Shown: piece by piece, positions 42,196 through 50,798 of the stretch | How positions within the stretch are numbered: the stretch's first letter is position 1 | Layout: each line of letters starts with the position of its first letter | DNA from: Streptomyces sp. Act143 | GTDB lineage: Bacteria; Actinomycetota; Actinomycetes; Streptomycetales; Streptomycetaceae | Assembly (NCBI RefSeq): GCF_003143935.1 | Contig: NZ_QFRX01000001.1 | Span: 2,081,587-2,145,586 of the forward strand | Length of the DNA: 64,000 nt | Direction: 5' to 3' | Notes under the pieces: generated by a model | Databases searched by the model: none | The model's input: the letters and a program-made list of their open reading frames with translations, nothing else | What the model was told of the DNA's origin: nothing | Position numbers and translations under genes: made by a program

Positions 42196-42501
42196 ATGGC
42201 TCCCGAGCGCCCGACCGTCCTCATCACCGTGACCCTGCCGCCGGGGGCGGCGCTCGCGGACGCCCGGCGCCGTCTCGGCCTCGCCGACGACGAGGTCGAC
42301 ACGGCGTACGGCCTGGTCCCCGTGGACCCGGCCCACGGCACCTATGCGCTGCTGGTGACCGAGGAGGCCGCGGCGAGGCTCCCGGGAGCGCCGGAGGCGA
42401 AGGGGGCGTACCAGGGGCCCTTCGCCAACCCGAAGATCGAGCCGTTCGGGCCGGTGCAGCCGAAGGAGGAGGAGACGGGCGGGGGCGAAGGCGAGGGCTG
42501 A
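42196..42501 (+). CDS. small protein coupled to the S8 protease; possible trans propeptide/inhibitor
   Basis: A 101-residue protein of no family I recognise with certainty. PTVLITVTLPPGAALADARRRLGLADDEVDTAYGLVPVDPAHGTYALLVTEEAAARL has a beta-alpha-beta-beta-alpha-beta feel like the peptidase-inhibitor I9 propeptides of subtilisins. The C-terminus is an unstructured Pro/Glu/Gly tail (PKEEETGGGEGEG). It starts 7 bp after the protease, with a GGAG overlapping the protease stop codon, so expression is coupled. An inhibitor or folding-helper role is my inference. Confidence 0.65.
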   Translation: MAPERPTVLITVTLPPGAALADARRRLGLADDEVDTAYGLVPVDPAHGTYALLVTEEAAARLPGAPEAKGAYQGPFANPKIEPFGPVQPKEEETGGGEGEG

Positions 42502-42547
42502 CATAACCGCTCGCCCTGCCCCACCCCGCCGATCTACTCTCGGCCGC

Positions 42548-43288
42548 ATGAACAAGCCCCTCGTGGCGCTTCTCAGTGGCGCAGGTATTTCGACCGACTC
42601 GGGGATTCCGGACTATCGCGGCCCGAACGGGTTGTGGCGCCGTGACCCCGAGGCGGAAAAGCTCGTGACGTACGACTACTACATGAGCGATCCGGATATT
42701 CGGCGCCGGTCGTGGCTGATGCGCAAGGAGAGTCAGGCGCTCGCGGCGGAGCCGAACGCCGCGCATTTCGCGGTGGCCGAACTGGAGAAGTCCGGGGTGC
42801 CGGTGCGGGTCATCACGCAGAATGTCGACGGATTGCATCAGCTCGCCGGAATGCCGGCCCGCAAGGTGCTCGAACTGCACGGCACCGCACGGCAGGTGGT
42901 GTGCACCCGGTGCCAGGTGCGCGGCCCCATGGACGACGTGCTCGCGCGGCTCGACGCCGGGGAGGACGACCCGGCCTGTCCGGCGTGCGGCGGAATCCTG
43001 AAGTCCGCGACGGTGATGTTCGGCGAGCGCCTCGACCCCGTCGTGCTCGGCGAGGCCGTCGCGATCACCAAGGCCTGCCAGGTCTTCATCGCCGTCGGCA
43101 GCAGCCTCCAGGTGCAGCCCGCCGCGGGGCTGGCCGGTGTCGCCGCGGAGCACGGAGCCCGCCTGATCATCGTCAACGCCGAGCCGACCCCGTACGACGA
43201 AGTCGCCGACGAGGTCGTACGGGAACCGATCGGTACGGCGCTGCCCGAACTGCTGCGACGACTCCGGGAGCAGCCGGCCGACGTGTAG
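42548..43288 (+). CDS. cobB: Sir2-family NAD-dependent protein deacylase
   Basis: A 246-residue sirtuin. NAD-binding GAGISTDSGIPDYRG and TQNVDGLH are complete, the catalytic His is in ELHGT, and the zinc site is CTRC...CPAC. The enzyme removes acyl groups from lysines using NAD, giving O-acyl-ADP-ribose. It starts 46 bp after the small protein gene and converges with ogt, the two stops being 4 bp apart. Confidence 0.93.
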   Translation: MNKPLVALLSGAGISTDSGIPDYRGPNGLWRRDPEAEKLVTYDYYMSDPDIRRRSWLMRKESQALAAEPNAAHFAVAELEKSGVPVRVITQNVDGLHQLAGMPARKVLELHGTARQVVCTRCQVRGPMDDVLARLDAGEDDPACPACGGILKSATVMFGERLDPVVLGEAVAITKACQVFIAVGSSLQVQPAAGLAGVAAEHGARLIIVNAEPTPYDEVADEVVREPIGTALPELLRRLREQPADV

Positions 43289-43292
43289 GGCC

Positions 43293-43784
43293 CTAGAAGA
43301 GCGCCGCCCCGCGCTCGAAGTCCAGCAGTCGCTGCTTGCGTTCCAGACCGCCGCCGTAGCCGGTCAGGCTGCCGTCGGAGCCCACGACGCGGTGGCAGGG
43401 GACGATGATGCTGATCGGGTTCTTGCCGTTGGCGAGGCCCACCGCGCGGGAGGCGCCGGGGTTGCCGAGGGCCTCGGCGAGGTCGCCGTAGGAGCGGGTC
43501 TCGCCGTAGGGGATGCGCAGGAGTTGTTCCCAGACGCTGCGCTGGAACGGGGTTCCGTGCAGGTGGAGTTCGAGGGTGAAGTCCTTCAACTCGGAGGCGA
43601 AGTAGGCCTCCAGCTGGTCCACCGCCGCGCCGAAGGGGCGGTCGTCGCGTTCGCCGAAGGTCTCCTGGCCGGGGCGGTGGCGCTGGTCGGTCATGTAGAG
43701 GTTGCTCAGGATGCCGTCGGTCGCGACCAGGGTCAGGGCGCCGTACGGGCTGTCGATGACGGTGTGCTGCTTGTGCTGGGTCAC
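43293..43784 (-). CDS. ogt: methylated-DNA-[protein]-cysteine S-methyltransferase
   Basis: A 163-residue suicide repair enzyme that takes methyl groups from O6-methylguanine. The active site is IIVPCHRVVGSDGSLTGYGGGLERK (acceptor Cys in PCHRV), preceded by the DNA-binding helix-turn-helix TRSYGDLAEALGNPGASRAVG with its arginine finger. It starts 9 bp after the Ada-AlkA fusion gene, forming an alkylation-repair operon. Confidence 0.95.
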   Translation of the reverse strand: MTQHKQHTVIDSPYGALTLVATDGILSNLYMTDQRHRPGQETFGERDDRPFGAAVDQLEAYFASELKDFTLELHLHGTPFQRSVWEQLLRIPYGETRSYGDLAEALGNPGASRAVGLANGKNPISIIVPCHRVVGSDGSLTGYGGGLERKQRLLDFERGAALF

Positions 43785-43793
43785 GGAAGATCC

Positions 43794-45284
43794 TTATACC
43801 GGAAGGAAGTTGATCGGGTGGCTGTCGGTCGCCCACAGGTACTGGACGGCGTACGCCCGCCACGGCCGCCAGGCCGCCGCCCGGGCCGTCAGCGCCGCCG
43901 GGGTGGAGGGCAGGCCCAGCTCCTGGGCGGCCTTGCGGATGCCGAGGTCGGTGGGGAGGAAGGCGTCGGGGTCGCCGAGGGCGCGCATCGCGATGACGTC
44001 GGCCGTCCAGGGGCCGAAGCCGGGCAGGGCGAGGAGGCGGGCGCGGGTCTCCGTCCAGTCGCTCTCCACGCCCAGGTTCAGGGCGCCGTCGGCCAGTTGG
44101 CCGACGAGGGTGGTGAAGGTGGTGCGACGGGTGCGGGGCATGGCCAGTGACTCGGGGTCCAGGCGGGCCAGTTGCTCCGGAGACGGGAAGAGATGGGTGA
44201 GTCCGCCCTCGGGGTCGTCGACGGGATCGCCGTGGGCCGCGACCAGGCGGGCCGCGTGGGTGCGGGCGGCGGCCGTCGACACCTGCTGGCCGAGGACCGC
44301 CCGTACCGCGAACTCCGCCTCGTCCACCGTGCGCGGCACCCGTCGTCCGGGGGCTTTCGCGACCAGCGGCGCCAGTACCGGGTCCGTGCGCAACTGGTCG
44401 TCGATCGCCACCGGATCGGCGTCCAGGTCGAGCAGGCGGCGGCAGCGGCTGATGGCGACCGTCAGATCGCGCAGGTCGCTCAGGGTGAGGCGGCAGGCGA
44501 CGTGGTCGGGGTTGGGGCTCAGCGCCACGACGCCGTGGCCGTACGGCAGCCGGAGCGTGCGGCGGTAGGCGCCGTCCCGCCACTCCTCCACCCCCGGCAC
44601 GGCGGTCGCCGCGAGGTGGCCGAAGAGGTTGTCGGGGTTGAGGGGAGCACGGAACGGCAGCCGGAGGGTCAGGGATCCGGCGGTGCCCGAGACCTGTCCC
44701 GCCGCCCTGCGCGGCACCCGTGCCCGCAGCTCGCTGGGTGAGAGGGCGAACACCTCGCGCACGGTGTCGTTGAAGGCGCGGATCGAGGAGAAGCCGGCGG
44801 CGAACGCGATCTCCGCCATCGGCAGGGCCGTCGTCTCGATCAACAGCCGTGCCGTCTGGGCACGTTGGGCGCGGGCCAAGGCGAGGGGGCCCGCGCCCAG
44901 CTCGGCGAGGAGCTGGCGTTCGACCTGCCGGGTGCTGTAGCCGAGGCGCGCGGCGAGTCCGGGTACGCCTTCGCGGTCCACGACGCCGTCGGCGATCAGG
45001 CGCATGGCCCGGGCGACCAGGTCCGCGCGCTCGTTCCACTCGGGGGAGCCGGGGCTGGTGTCCGGGCGGCAGCGCTTGCAGGCCCGGAACCCGGCCTGCT
45101 GGCAGGCCGCCGCACTGGGGTAGAACGTCATGTTCCCGGGCTTGGGCGGCACGACCGGGCAGCTGGGCCGGCAGTAGATGCGGGTGGTCAGGACCGCCGT
45201 GAAGAACCACCCGTCGAACCGGGCGTCCTTCGACTGGACGGCGCGCACGCAGCGCTCGGTGTCGGTGTGCATCCCCTTCTGCAT
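43794..45284 (-). CDS. Ada-type regulator fused to AlkA 3-methyladenine DNA glycosylase
   Basis: A 496-residue fusion. Residues about 8-85 are the Ada zinc domain (RIYCRPSC ... RACKRC, all four cysteines present, the first being the methylphosphotriester acceptor). Residues about 88-190 are an AraC-type helix-turn-helix (GLAARLGYSTRQVERQLLAELG, EIAFAAGFSSIRAFNDTVREVF). From about 205 on there is the AlkA N-terminal domain and the helix-hairpin-helix glycosylase with LPGFGPWTADVIAMRALGDPD, including the catalytic Asp. It combines sensing of methylated DNA with base excision, as in mycobacteria. It is operonic with ogt. Confidence 0.93.
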   Translation of the reverse strand: MQKGMHTDTERCVRAVQSKDARFDGWFFTAVLTTRIYCRPSCPVVPPKPGNMTFYPSAAACQQAGFRACKRCRPDTSPGSPEWNERADLVARAMRLIADGVVDREGVPGLAARLGYSTRQVERQLLAELGAGPLALARAQRAQTARLLIETTALPMAEIAFAAGFSSIRAFNDTVREVFALSPSELRARVPRRAAGQVSGTAGSLTLRLPFRAPLNPDNLFGHLAATAVPGVEEWRDGAYRRTLRLPYGHGVVALSPNPDHVACRLTLSDLRDLTVAISRCRRLLDLDADPVAIDDQLRTDPVLAPLVAKAPGRRVPRTVDEAEFAVRAVLGQQVSTAAARTHAARLVAAHGDPVDDPEGGLTHLFPSPEQLARLDPESLAMPRTRRTTFTTLVGQLADGALNLGVESDWTETRARLLALPGFGPWTADVIAMRALGDPDAFLPTDLGIRKAAQELGLPSTPAALTARAAAWRPWRAYAVQYLWATDSHPINFLPV

Positions 45285-45339
45285 GGGTCCAGCATGGTGC
45301 AGCGGGGGCCGGGCGGCTGGCGGGAATCCGACATCAGCC

Positions 45340-47268
45340 TTACGCTTGCTGCACCTGTCCGGATCGCCAGGCCGACTCCCGCAGCAGCCGCAGCCCGTTC
45401 AGGCCGACGAGGACGGTGGAGCCCTCGTGGCCCGCGACGCCGAGCGGCAGGGGCAGGTGTCCCACCAGGTCCCACACCACCAGGACGGTGATGAAGGTGC
45501 CCGCGATCACGAGATTCTGCACGACCAGCCGGCGGGCGGCCCGGGACAGCCGTACGACCGCCGGCACGGCCGTCAGCTCGTCCCGCACCACGACCGCGTC
45601 CGCGGTCTCCAGCGCGAGGTCGGAGCCCGCGCGGCCCATCGCGAGGCCGGAGTGGGCGGCGGCGAGCGCGGGGGCGTCGTTGACGCCGTCGCCGACGAAG
45701 AGCACCTTGCGGCCGGCGTCCTGCAGCTCCCGCACGGCCTTCACCTTGTCCTCGGGGAGCAGGCCGGCGCGGATGTCACCGAGACCGGCGGCCTCGGCGA
45801 CGCGGGCGGCCGAGCGGGCGTTGTCGCCGGTCAGCAGGACGGGCGCGGTGCCGGTCAGGGCGGTGAGGGCGGCGGTCGTGGCGGGGGCGGCGGGGCGGAG
45901 GCGGTCGGTGAGGGCGAGGGTGCCGACGGGGGTGCCGTCGCGGGTGACCTGGACGACGGTGGCGTCGCTGTCGGCGCTCTCCGCCCGGCCGACGCTCACG
46001 GACCGCCCCGCCACGGTGGCGGCGACCCCGCTCCCCGGGACCGCGGTGAAGTCCTCGGCGTGCGTGATCCGCAGGTCCCGTGTCCGCGCCGCCGTCACGA
46101 TCGCCCGGGCCAGCGGATGCTCACTGGGCAGTTCGGCCGCGGCGGCCAGGGCGAGCAGGGCGTCCGCGTCGAGGCCGGAGTCAGGCGCCGGGCGTACGGC
46201 CGTCACCTCGGGCGCGCCCTCGGTCAGCGTGCCGGTCTTGTCGAGGGCGGCCAGGTCGATCTCGCCCAGCCGCTCCATCGCGACCGCCGACTTGACCAGC
46301 ACTCCGTGCCGGCCGGCGTTGGCGATGGCGGACAGCAGGGGCGGCATGGTCGCGAGGACGACCGCGCACGGCGAGGCGACGATCATGAACGTCATGGCAC
46401 GGAGCAGCGCGTCGGCGAGGTCGGCGCCGAGGGCGAGCGGGACGGCGAAGACGGCGAGCGTGGCGGCCACGATCGCGACGGCGTAGCGCTGTTCGATCCG
46501 CTCGATGAAGAGCTGGGTCGGCGCCTTGGTACGGGACGCCTCCTCGACCAGGGTCACGATGCGGGCGATGACGGACTCGGCGGGGTCGCGCTCGACGCGG
46601 ACGCGGAGGGCACCGGTGCCGTTGAGGGTGCCGGCGAAGACCTCGTCGCCGGGGCGCTTGACCACGGGGAGCGGTTCGCCGGTGATGGTCGCCTGGTCGG
46701 CCTCGCTGGTTCCGTCCAGGACCCGTCCGTCGGCGCCGATCCGCTCCCCCGGGCGGATCAACAGGAGGTCCCCGACGGCGAGTTCGGCGGTCGGCACGAC
46801 GGTCTCCGCGCCGGAGCCGGCGACCCGGGTCGCGGTGGCGGGCGCGAGGTCGAGCAGGCCGCGCACCGAGTCGGCGGTGCGGGCGGTCGCCAGGGCCTCC
46901 AGGGCGCCGGAGGTGGCGAAGATGACGATCAGCAGGGCGCCGTCGAGGACCTGTCCGATGGCGGCGGCGCCGAGGGCGGCGACGATCATCAGCAGGTCGA
47001 CGTCGAGGGTCTTCGCGCGCAGCGCCCGCAGCCCTTCGAGCGCGGGCTCCCAGCCGCCGGTGACATAGGCGACCGCGTACAGCGGCCCGGACGCCCAGGC
47101 GGGGGCGCCGGTCAGGTCCAGAGCCAGGCCGGCCAGGAAGGCGAGCGTCGCCGCGAGGGCCCAGCGGGCCTCGGGGAGGGCGAGGACGCGGGTGCGGCGG
47201 TGGGGTGCGGCGGGCGCGGGGGCAGGGGTGCGGTGGGGGGCGAGAGTCGCTGACACCTGGCTCACCAT
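45340..47268 (-). CDS. P1B-type heavy-metal-translocating ATPase (Zn/Cd/Pb class)
   Basis: A 642-residue membrane ATPase. Seen are the actuator TITGEP, the transmembrane metal motif ASPCAVV (SPC, typical of Zn/Cd/Pb exporters rather than copper's CPC), phosphorylation site DKTGTLTEG, the HP motif SEHPLARAI, nucleotide-binding GSGVAA and hinge GDGVNDAPAL. No N-terminal CxxC domain is present, only a short Pro/His-containing leader. The start is ATG 47268 or ATG 47280. It is divergent from the ArsR gene, with the operator at 47276-47305 overlapping the longer start. Confidence 0.92.
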   Translation of the reverse strand: MVSQVSATLAPHRTPAPAPAAPHRRTRVLALPEARWALAATLAFLAGLALDLTGAPAWASGPLYAVAYVTGGWEPALEGLRALRAKTLDVDLLMIVAALGAAAIGQVLDGALLIVIFATSGALEALATARTADSVRGLLDLAPATATRVAGSGAETVVPTAELAVGDLLLIRPGERIGADGRVLDGTSEADQATITGEPLPVVKRPGDEVFAGTLNGTGALRVRVERDPAESVIARIVTLVEEASRTKAPTQLFIERIEQRYAVAIVAATLAVFAVPLALGADLADALLRAMTFMIVASPCAVVLATMPPLLSAIANAGRHGVLVKSAVAMERLGEIDLAALDKTGTLTEGAPEVTAVRPAPDSGLDADALLALAAAAELPSEHPLARAIVTAARTRDLRITHAEDFTAVPGSGVAATVAGRSVSVGRAESADSDATVVQVTRDGTPVGTLALTDRLRPAAPATTAALTALTGTAPVLLTGDNARSAARVAEAAGLGDIRAGLLPEDKVKAVRELQDAGRKVLFVGDGVNDAPALAAAHSGLAMGRAGSDLALETADAVVVRDELTAVPAVVRLSRAARRLVVQNLVIAGTFITVLVVWDLVGHLPLPLGVAGHEGSTVLVGLNGLRLLRESAWRSGQVQQA

Positions 47269-47275
47269 ACAGGAA

Positions 47276-47305
47276 CACATGAAGACTCATTCATCTGTTC
47301 ATGTG
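47276..47305. promoter_or_regulatory. ArsR/SmtB-type operator
   Basis: CACATGAA (47276-47283) and TTCATGTG (47298-47305) are an exact inverted repeat with a 14-bp spacer that is A/T-rich for this genome. It lies between the divergent ATPase and ArsR genes, where SmtB/CzrA-family repressors bind repeats built on TGAA/TTCA. Confidence 0.7.
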
Positions 47306-47325
47306 CGGTGGGTAAGATGCCCCGC

Positions 47326-47682
47326 ATGGGTCATGGAGCCGTCACCAGCACCGCCGAGGAGCGCGTACGCCTCGACGCGGGCAACGTCGCGAAGGTCGCC
47401 ACCACGCTCCAGGCCCTGTCGACGCCCTCCCGGCTGCTGATCCTGGCGCGGCTGCGCGAAGGGCCGCTGCCCGCCACGGAGTTGGCGGCCGAGGTGGGCA
47501 TGGAGCAGTCGGCCTGCTCGCACCAGCTGCGGCTGCTGCGCAACCTAGGCATGGTGGTCGGTGAGCGGCGCGGGCGCTCGGTCGTCTACGCGCTGCACGA
47601 CCACCATGTCGCCGAACTCCTCGACCAGGCCGTCTACCACGTGGAGCACCTGCGGCTGGGGCTCAGTGACACGTCCGACTGA
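47326..47682 (+). CDS. ArsR/SmtB-family metal sensor with alpha5 zinc-type site
   Basis: A 118-residue winged-helix repressor. The DNA-reading segment is ATELAAEVGMEQSACSHQLRLLRNLGMV. The C-terminal helix carries D-x-H-x10-H-x2-H in DHHVAELLDQAVYHVEHL, exactly the alpha5 ligand set of CzrA/NmtR-type Zn, Co or Ni sensors. It should repress the divergent P1B-ATPase and its own operon until metal binds. Start MGHGAVTS (ATG 47326) was chosen from recalled homologues; ATG 47317 and GTG 47308 are in frame. Confidence 0.92.
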   Translation: MGHGAVTSTAEERVRLDAGNVAKVATTLQALSTPSRLLILARLREGPLPATELAAEVGMEQSACSHQLRLLRNLGMVVGERRGRSVVYALHDHHVAELLDQAVYHVEHLRLGLSDTSD

Positions 47683-48865
47683 GACACCGTCGGCCGAGGC
47701 CGCGCGGCACCGCATGTGGCCGCTGTACGCGGCCGGGTTCACCACCGCGTTCGGCGCGCACGGCATCGCCGCGAACCTCGGCGCCGACACCGACGACGCC
47801 GTCACCTCGCTGCTCGTCCTGGGCGGACTGCTGGCGCTGTACGACGGCGCCGAGGTCGTGCTGAAGCCGGTGTTCGGCACCCTCGCCGACCGGATCGGGG
47901 CGCGGCCGGTGCTGCTGGGCGGGCTGCTGGCGTTCGCCGCGGCGTCCGCGCTGTACGCCGTCGCCGGCAGTCCGGGGTGGCTGTGGGCCGCCCGGCTCGG
48001 GCAGGGCGCGGCGGCCTCCGCCTTCTCCCCCGCCGCGTCGGCTCTGGTGGCCCGGCTGAATCCGGCGGTCAAGCACGGTCGGGCGTTCGGGAGTTACGGC
48101 TTCCACAAGTCGATCGGCTACACGCTGGGCCCGCTGCTCGGCGGGGTGCTGGTGTGGGCGGGCGGGTTGCGGCTGCTGTTCACCGTGCTGGCGCTGCTGG
48201 GCGCGGCGGTGGCGGTGTGGGCGCTGGTCGCCGTACCCGTCGTACCACCGTTGCCGCGGACTCGGCAGACGGTGCTGGACCTGGTGCGGCGGCTCGCCGA
48301 CCCGGCGTTCCTGGTGCCGACGGCAGCGCTGGCCGGGGCGACCGCCGCGCTGTCGGTGGGTGTCGGGTTCCTGCCGGTGTCCGGGGCGGTGGCCGGGCTG
48401 GGGACGGTGGCGACCGGGGCGGCGGTGTCGGTGCTGGCCGCGGGTGCGGCGGTCGCACAGCCGCGGGCGGGGCGGGCGCTGGACACGGGGCGGATCTCCG
48501 CTCGGGGCGGGTCGGCCGCCGGGCTGCTGCTCGCGGCGGCGGGGCTGGGGTGCGCGATGCTGCCCGGCCTGACGGGCGTCCTGCTCGCCGCCGCGCTCAT
48601 CGGCGCGGGCACCGGCCTCATCACTCCGCTGGGCTTCGCGGCACTCGCCGCCGCGACCCCTCGCGAGCGGCTGGGACAGACGATGGGCGCGGCCGAGCTG
48701 GGCCGTGAACTGGGCGACGCGGGCGGCCCGTTGCTGGTCGCGGGGGTGGCCACGGCGGCAACGCTCACGTACGGGTACGGGGTGCTGGCGGTGCTGCTGG
48801 CGTGCGGGCCGGTGGTGGCGCTGGGGGCGGGGGTACGGCGGCGGACGGGGACCGGGGCGTCCTGA
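47666..48865 (+). CDS. MFS transporter downstream of ArsR
   Basis: A 399-residue 12-helix transporter. Helix 2-3 loop GTLADRIGARPVLLGG is MFS motif A; GSYGFHKSIGYTLGPLLGGVL is the motif-C-like region of exporters. GTG 47666 overlaps the arsR end by 17 bp, so it is under the same metal control. A second GTG or an ATG (MWPLYAAGF) a few codons on is possible. The cargo is probably the same metal or a metal complex. Confidence 0.85.
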   Translation: MTRPTETPSAEAARHRMWPLYAAGFTTAFGAHGIAANLGADTDDAVTSLLVLGGLLALYDGAEVVLKPVFGTLADRIGARPVLLGGLLAFAAASALYAVAGSPGWLWAARLGQGAAASAFSPAASALVARLNPAVKHGRAFGSYGFHKSIGYTLGPLLGGVLVWAGGLRLLFTVLALLGAAVAVWALVAVPVVPPLPRTRQTVLDLVRRLADPAFLVPTAALAGATAALSVGVGFLPVSGAVAGLGTVATGAAVSVLAAGAAVAQPRAGRALDTGRISARGGSAAGLLLAAAGLGCAMLPGLTGVLLAAALIGAGTGLITPLGFAALAAATPRERLGQTMGAAELGRELGDAGGPLLVAGVATAATLTYGYGVLAVLLACGPVVALGAGVRRRTGTGAS

Positions 48866-48922
48866 GGCTCCCCGTGCCACGGTGGTCTCGGCGCGGCGCC
48901 CGGGGCTTGCGGCACCGGGCAC

Positions 48923-48943
48923 GCACCGGCGCTCCCCCGGTGC
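48923..48943. terminator. possible terminator between convergent MFS and SpoIIE genes
   Basis: GCACCGG and CCGGTGC form a 7-bp GC stem with a 7-base loop in the 121-bp gap between the two stop codons. There is no U-tract. Confidence 0.35.
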
Positions 48944-48986
48944 CCTGCCGGCGGCCCGGTCCCACCTGGGCCCCCGAAGTACCGCC

Positions 48987-50726
48987 CTACACTTGCCGCA
49001 CCCGGGCCGCCAGCAGCGCGATGTCGTCGTGGACCGAGCCCGTCGCCGCGTGCGCCAGGATGCCGTCGAGGATCTCGTCCAGGGCGCCGCCGGGCGGCAG
49101 GCGCAGGTCGGTCAGGCGGGCGAGGGAGATGTCGATGTCCTCGTCACGCCGTTCCACCAGGCCGTCGGTGTAGAGGAGCAGGGTGCCGCCGGGCAGGCCG
49201 GAGCGGGTGACCGTCTCGTAGGCGCCGAGGCCGGTGCCGAGCGGGGGGCCCGCGGGCAGCGGAACCAGTTCCACGCGGCCTTCCGGGGTGATCCGCAGCG
49301 GGGGCAGGTGGCCGGCGTTGGCGTAGCTGATCGTGTCGGTGGCCGGGTCGCCGAGGGCGAGCAGGCAGGTGGCGACGCGGTCGAAGCCGGAGGCGGCGAT
49401 CATGCGGTCGGCGGCGTGCAGCATCTCGTGGAGGGGCAGCCCGGAGGAGGCGAGCGCGCGGAGCATGGACCGGTAGTGGCTCATCGCGACGGCCGCCTCC
49501 ACCCCGTGGCCCATCACGTCGCCGATGACGAGGAGGTTGCGGCCCCGCGGGAGGGCCAGCGAGTCGTACCAGTCGCCCCCGACCACCGCGCTGTCGTCGG
49601 CGGGGAGATAGCGGGAGGCGGTCTCCAGGTCGGGGTGCGGGAGGGTCGGCTCGCTGAGGAGGGCCCGCTGGAGTTCCAGGGCCATGGAGTGCTCGCGGGC
49701 GTAGTGCCGGGCGCGTTCCAGGGCGCGGGAGGCGCGGCCGGCGAGCTCCTGGGCGACCACGCCGTCCTCCACCGTGAAGGCCGGTGAGGAGCCCGCCCGG
49801 ACCAGGGCGAGGACGCCCACGCTGCGGGAGTCGGTGGTCAGCGGCACGACCAGCCCGGAGTGGATGCCGGCGGCCCGGTACTCCGCCAGCCGGTCCGCGT
49901 AGGGGCCGCGCAGCCCCGGCGGGCGTCGGCCGGGCAGGCGGGTCAGCAGCGGCCGTCCGCGCTCCAGCACCCGGCGCACGGGGGACGCCGGGCCGTGCTC
50001 GTTGACCTCGCCCAGCACGGGCGGCCGGCCGAGCCGCTCGGCCAGCTCGGGGCTCCGGCTCACGGCGGCCCGGCGCAGCCGCATCAGCCCGCCGGGCGCG
50101 GGGCCGGGCGGGCCGTCGTCGACCACCAGGTCGACGGAGGCGCCGTCCGCCAGGTCCCGGACCACGAAGTCGACGAGCTCGCGGCAAGTGGTCTCCAGGT
50201 CGAGCGTGGTGCCGATCCGCAGGGTGGCCGCGTGCAGCATGGCCATCCGGCCGTGGGCCCGCTCCAGCTCGTTGACGTAGCGGCGCGGTTCGGTGACCTC
50301 CACGCCGACGGCGATCAGGCCGAGGACCCGCCCGCGCTCGTCGTACCGCCGGTGGTAGACGCAGTGCCACTCGCGCCGCGCGCGGTGTCCGGCGTCGCCC
50401 ATGACGCCGGAGACGACGACGTCCCGGGGCCGGCCGTCGCGCAGCACCGCCCACGGCACGTCGGCCGGACGCTCGACGCCGGGCATCACCTCGGTGAGGG
50501 TGCGGCCCAGGTGCTCCCGCACCGGTACGCCGTTGATCCGGGCCATGTGCGGATTGACGTACACATAGCGCAGCCGGGTGTCGAGGACGGCCACGGCCGC
50601 CGCCCCGCCCTCCACGATGTCCCGCAGCATCCGGTACTCCCGCCCCAGCTCCGCGCCCGCGCCCGCCGGCAGCGCTTCGGCGTCCGCGGACAGCAGGGTC
50701 CGCGGGAGGGCGGGGTCCGTCCCCAC
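48987..50726 (-). CDS. PAS-GAF-PP2C SpoIIE-family phosphatase
   Basis: A 579-residue regulator. It has a PAS domain (AVAVLDTRLRYVYVNPHMARINGVPVREHLGRTL), a GAF domain (about 165-330, MLHAATLRIGTTLDLETTCREL) and a PP2C/SpoIIE phosphatase (VVGGDWYDSLALPRGRNLLVIGDVMGHGVEAAVAMS, YANAGHLPPL, LLLYTDGLVERRDEDID, HDDIALLAARV). Unlike the phosphatase at 9734 it lacks a HATPase domain. GTG 50726 (VGTDPALP) has GGGAGG five bases upstream and is preferred over a GTG two codons earlier that overlaps that site. It is upstream of nothing obviously regulated. Confidence 0.9.
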   Translation of the reverse strand: MGTDPALPRTLLSADAEALPAGAGAELGREYRMLRDIVEGGAAAVAVLDTRLRYVYVNPHMARINGVPVREHLGRTLTEVMPGVERPADVPWAVLRDGRPRDVVVSGVMGDAGHRARREWHCVYHRRYDERGRVLGLIAVGVEVTEPRRYVNELERAHGRMAMLHAATLRIGTTLDLETTCRELVDFVVRDLADGASVDLVVDDGPPGPAPGGLMRLRRAAVSRSPELAERLGRPPVLGEVNEHGPASPVRRVLERGRPLLTRLPGRRPPGLRGPYADRLAEYRAAGIHSGLVVPLTTDSRSVGVLALVRAGSSPAFTVEDGVVAQELAGRASRALERARHYAREHSMALELQRALLSEPTLPHPDLETASRYLPADDSAVVGGDWYDSLALPRGRNLLVIGDVMGHGVEAAVAMSHYRSMLRALASSGLPLHEMLHAADRMIAASGFDRVATCLLALGDPATDTISYANAGHLPPLRITPEGRVELVPLPAGPPLGTGLGAYETVTRSGLPGGTLLLYTDGLVERRDEDIDISLARLTDLRLPPGGALDEILDGILAHAATGSVHDDIALLAARVRQV

Positions 50727-50798
50727 GGGCACCTCCCGTTCTCCAGGACAGGGGGTTCCATGATCGGGCCGGTCCGCGCGGAGCGCATGTCGCGACGC

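Noticed and set aside
45340-47268. P1B-ATPase as a copper exporter
   Set aside because: The membrane motif is SPC, not CPC, and there is no N-terminal CxxC domain; the adjacent sensor is of the zinc alpha5 type.
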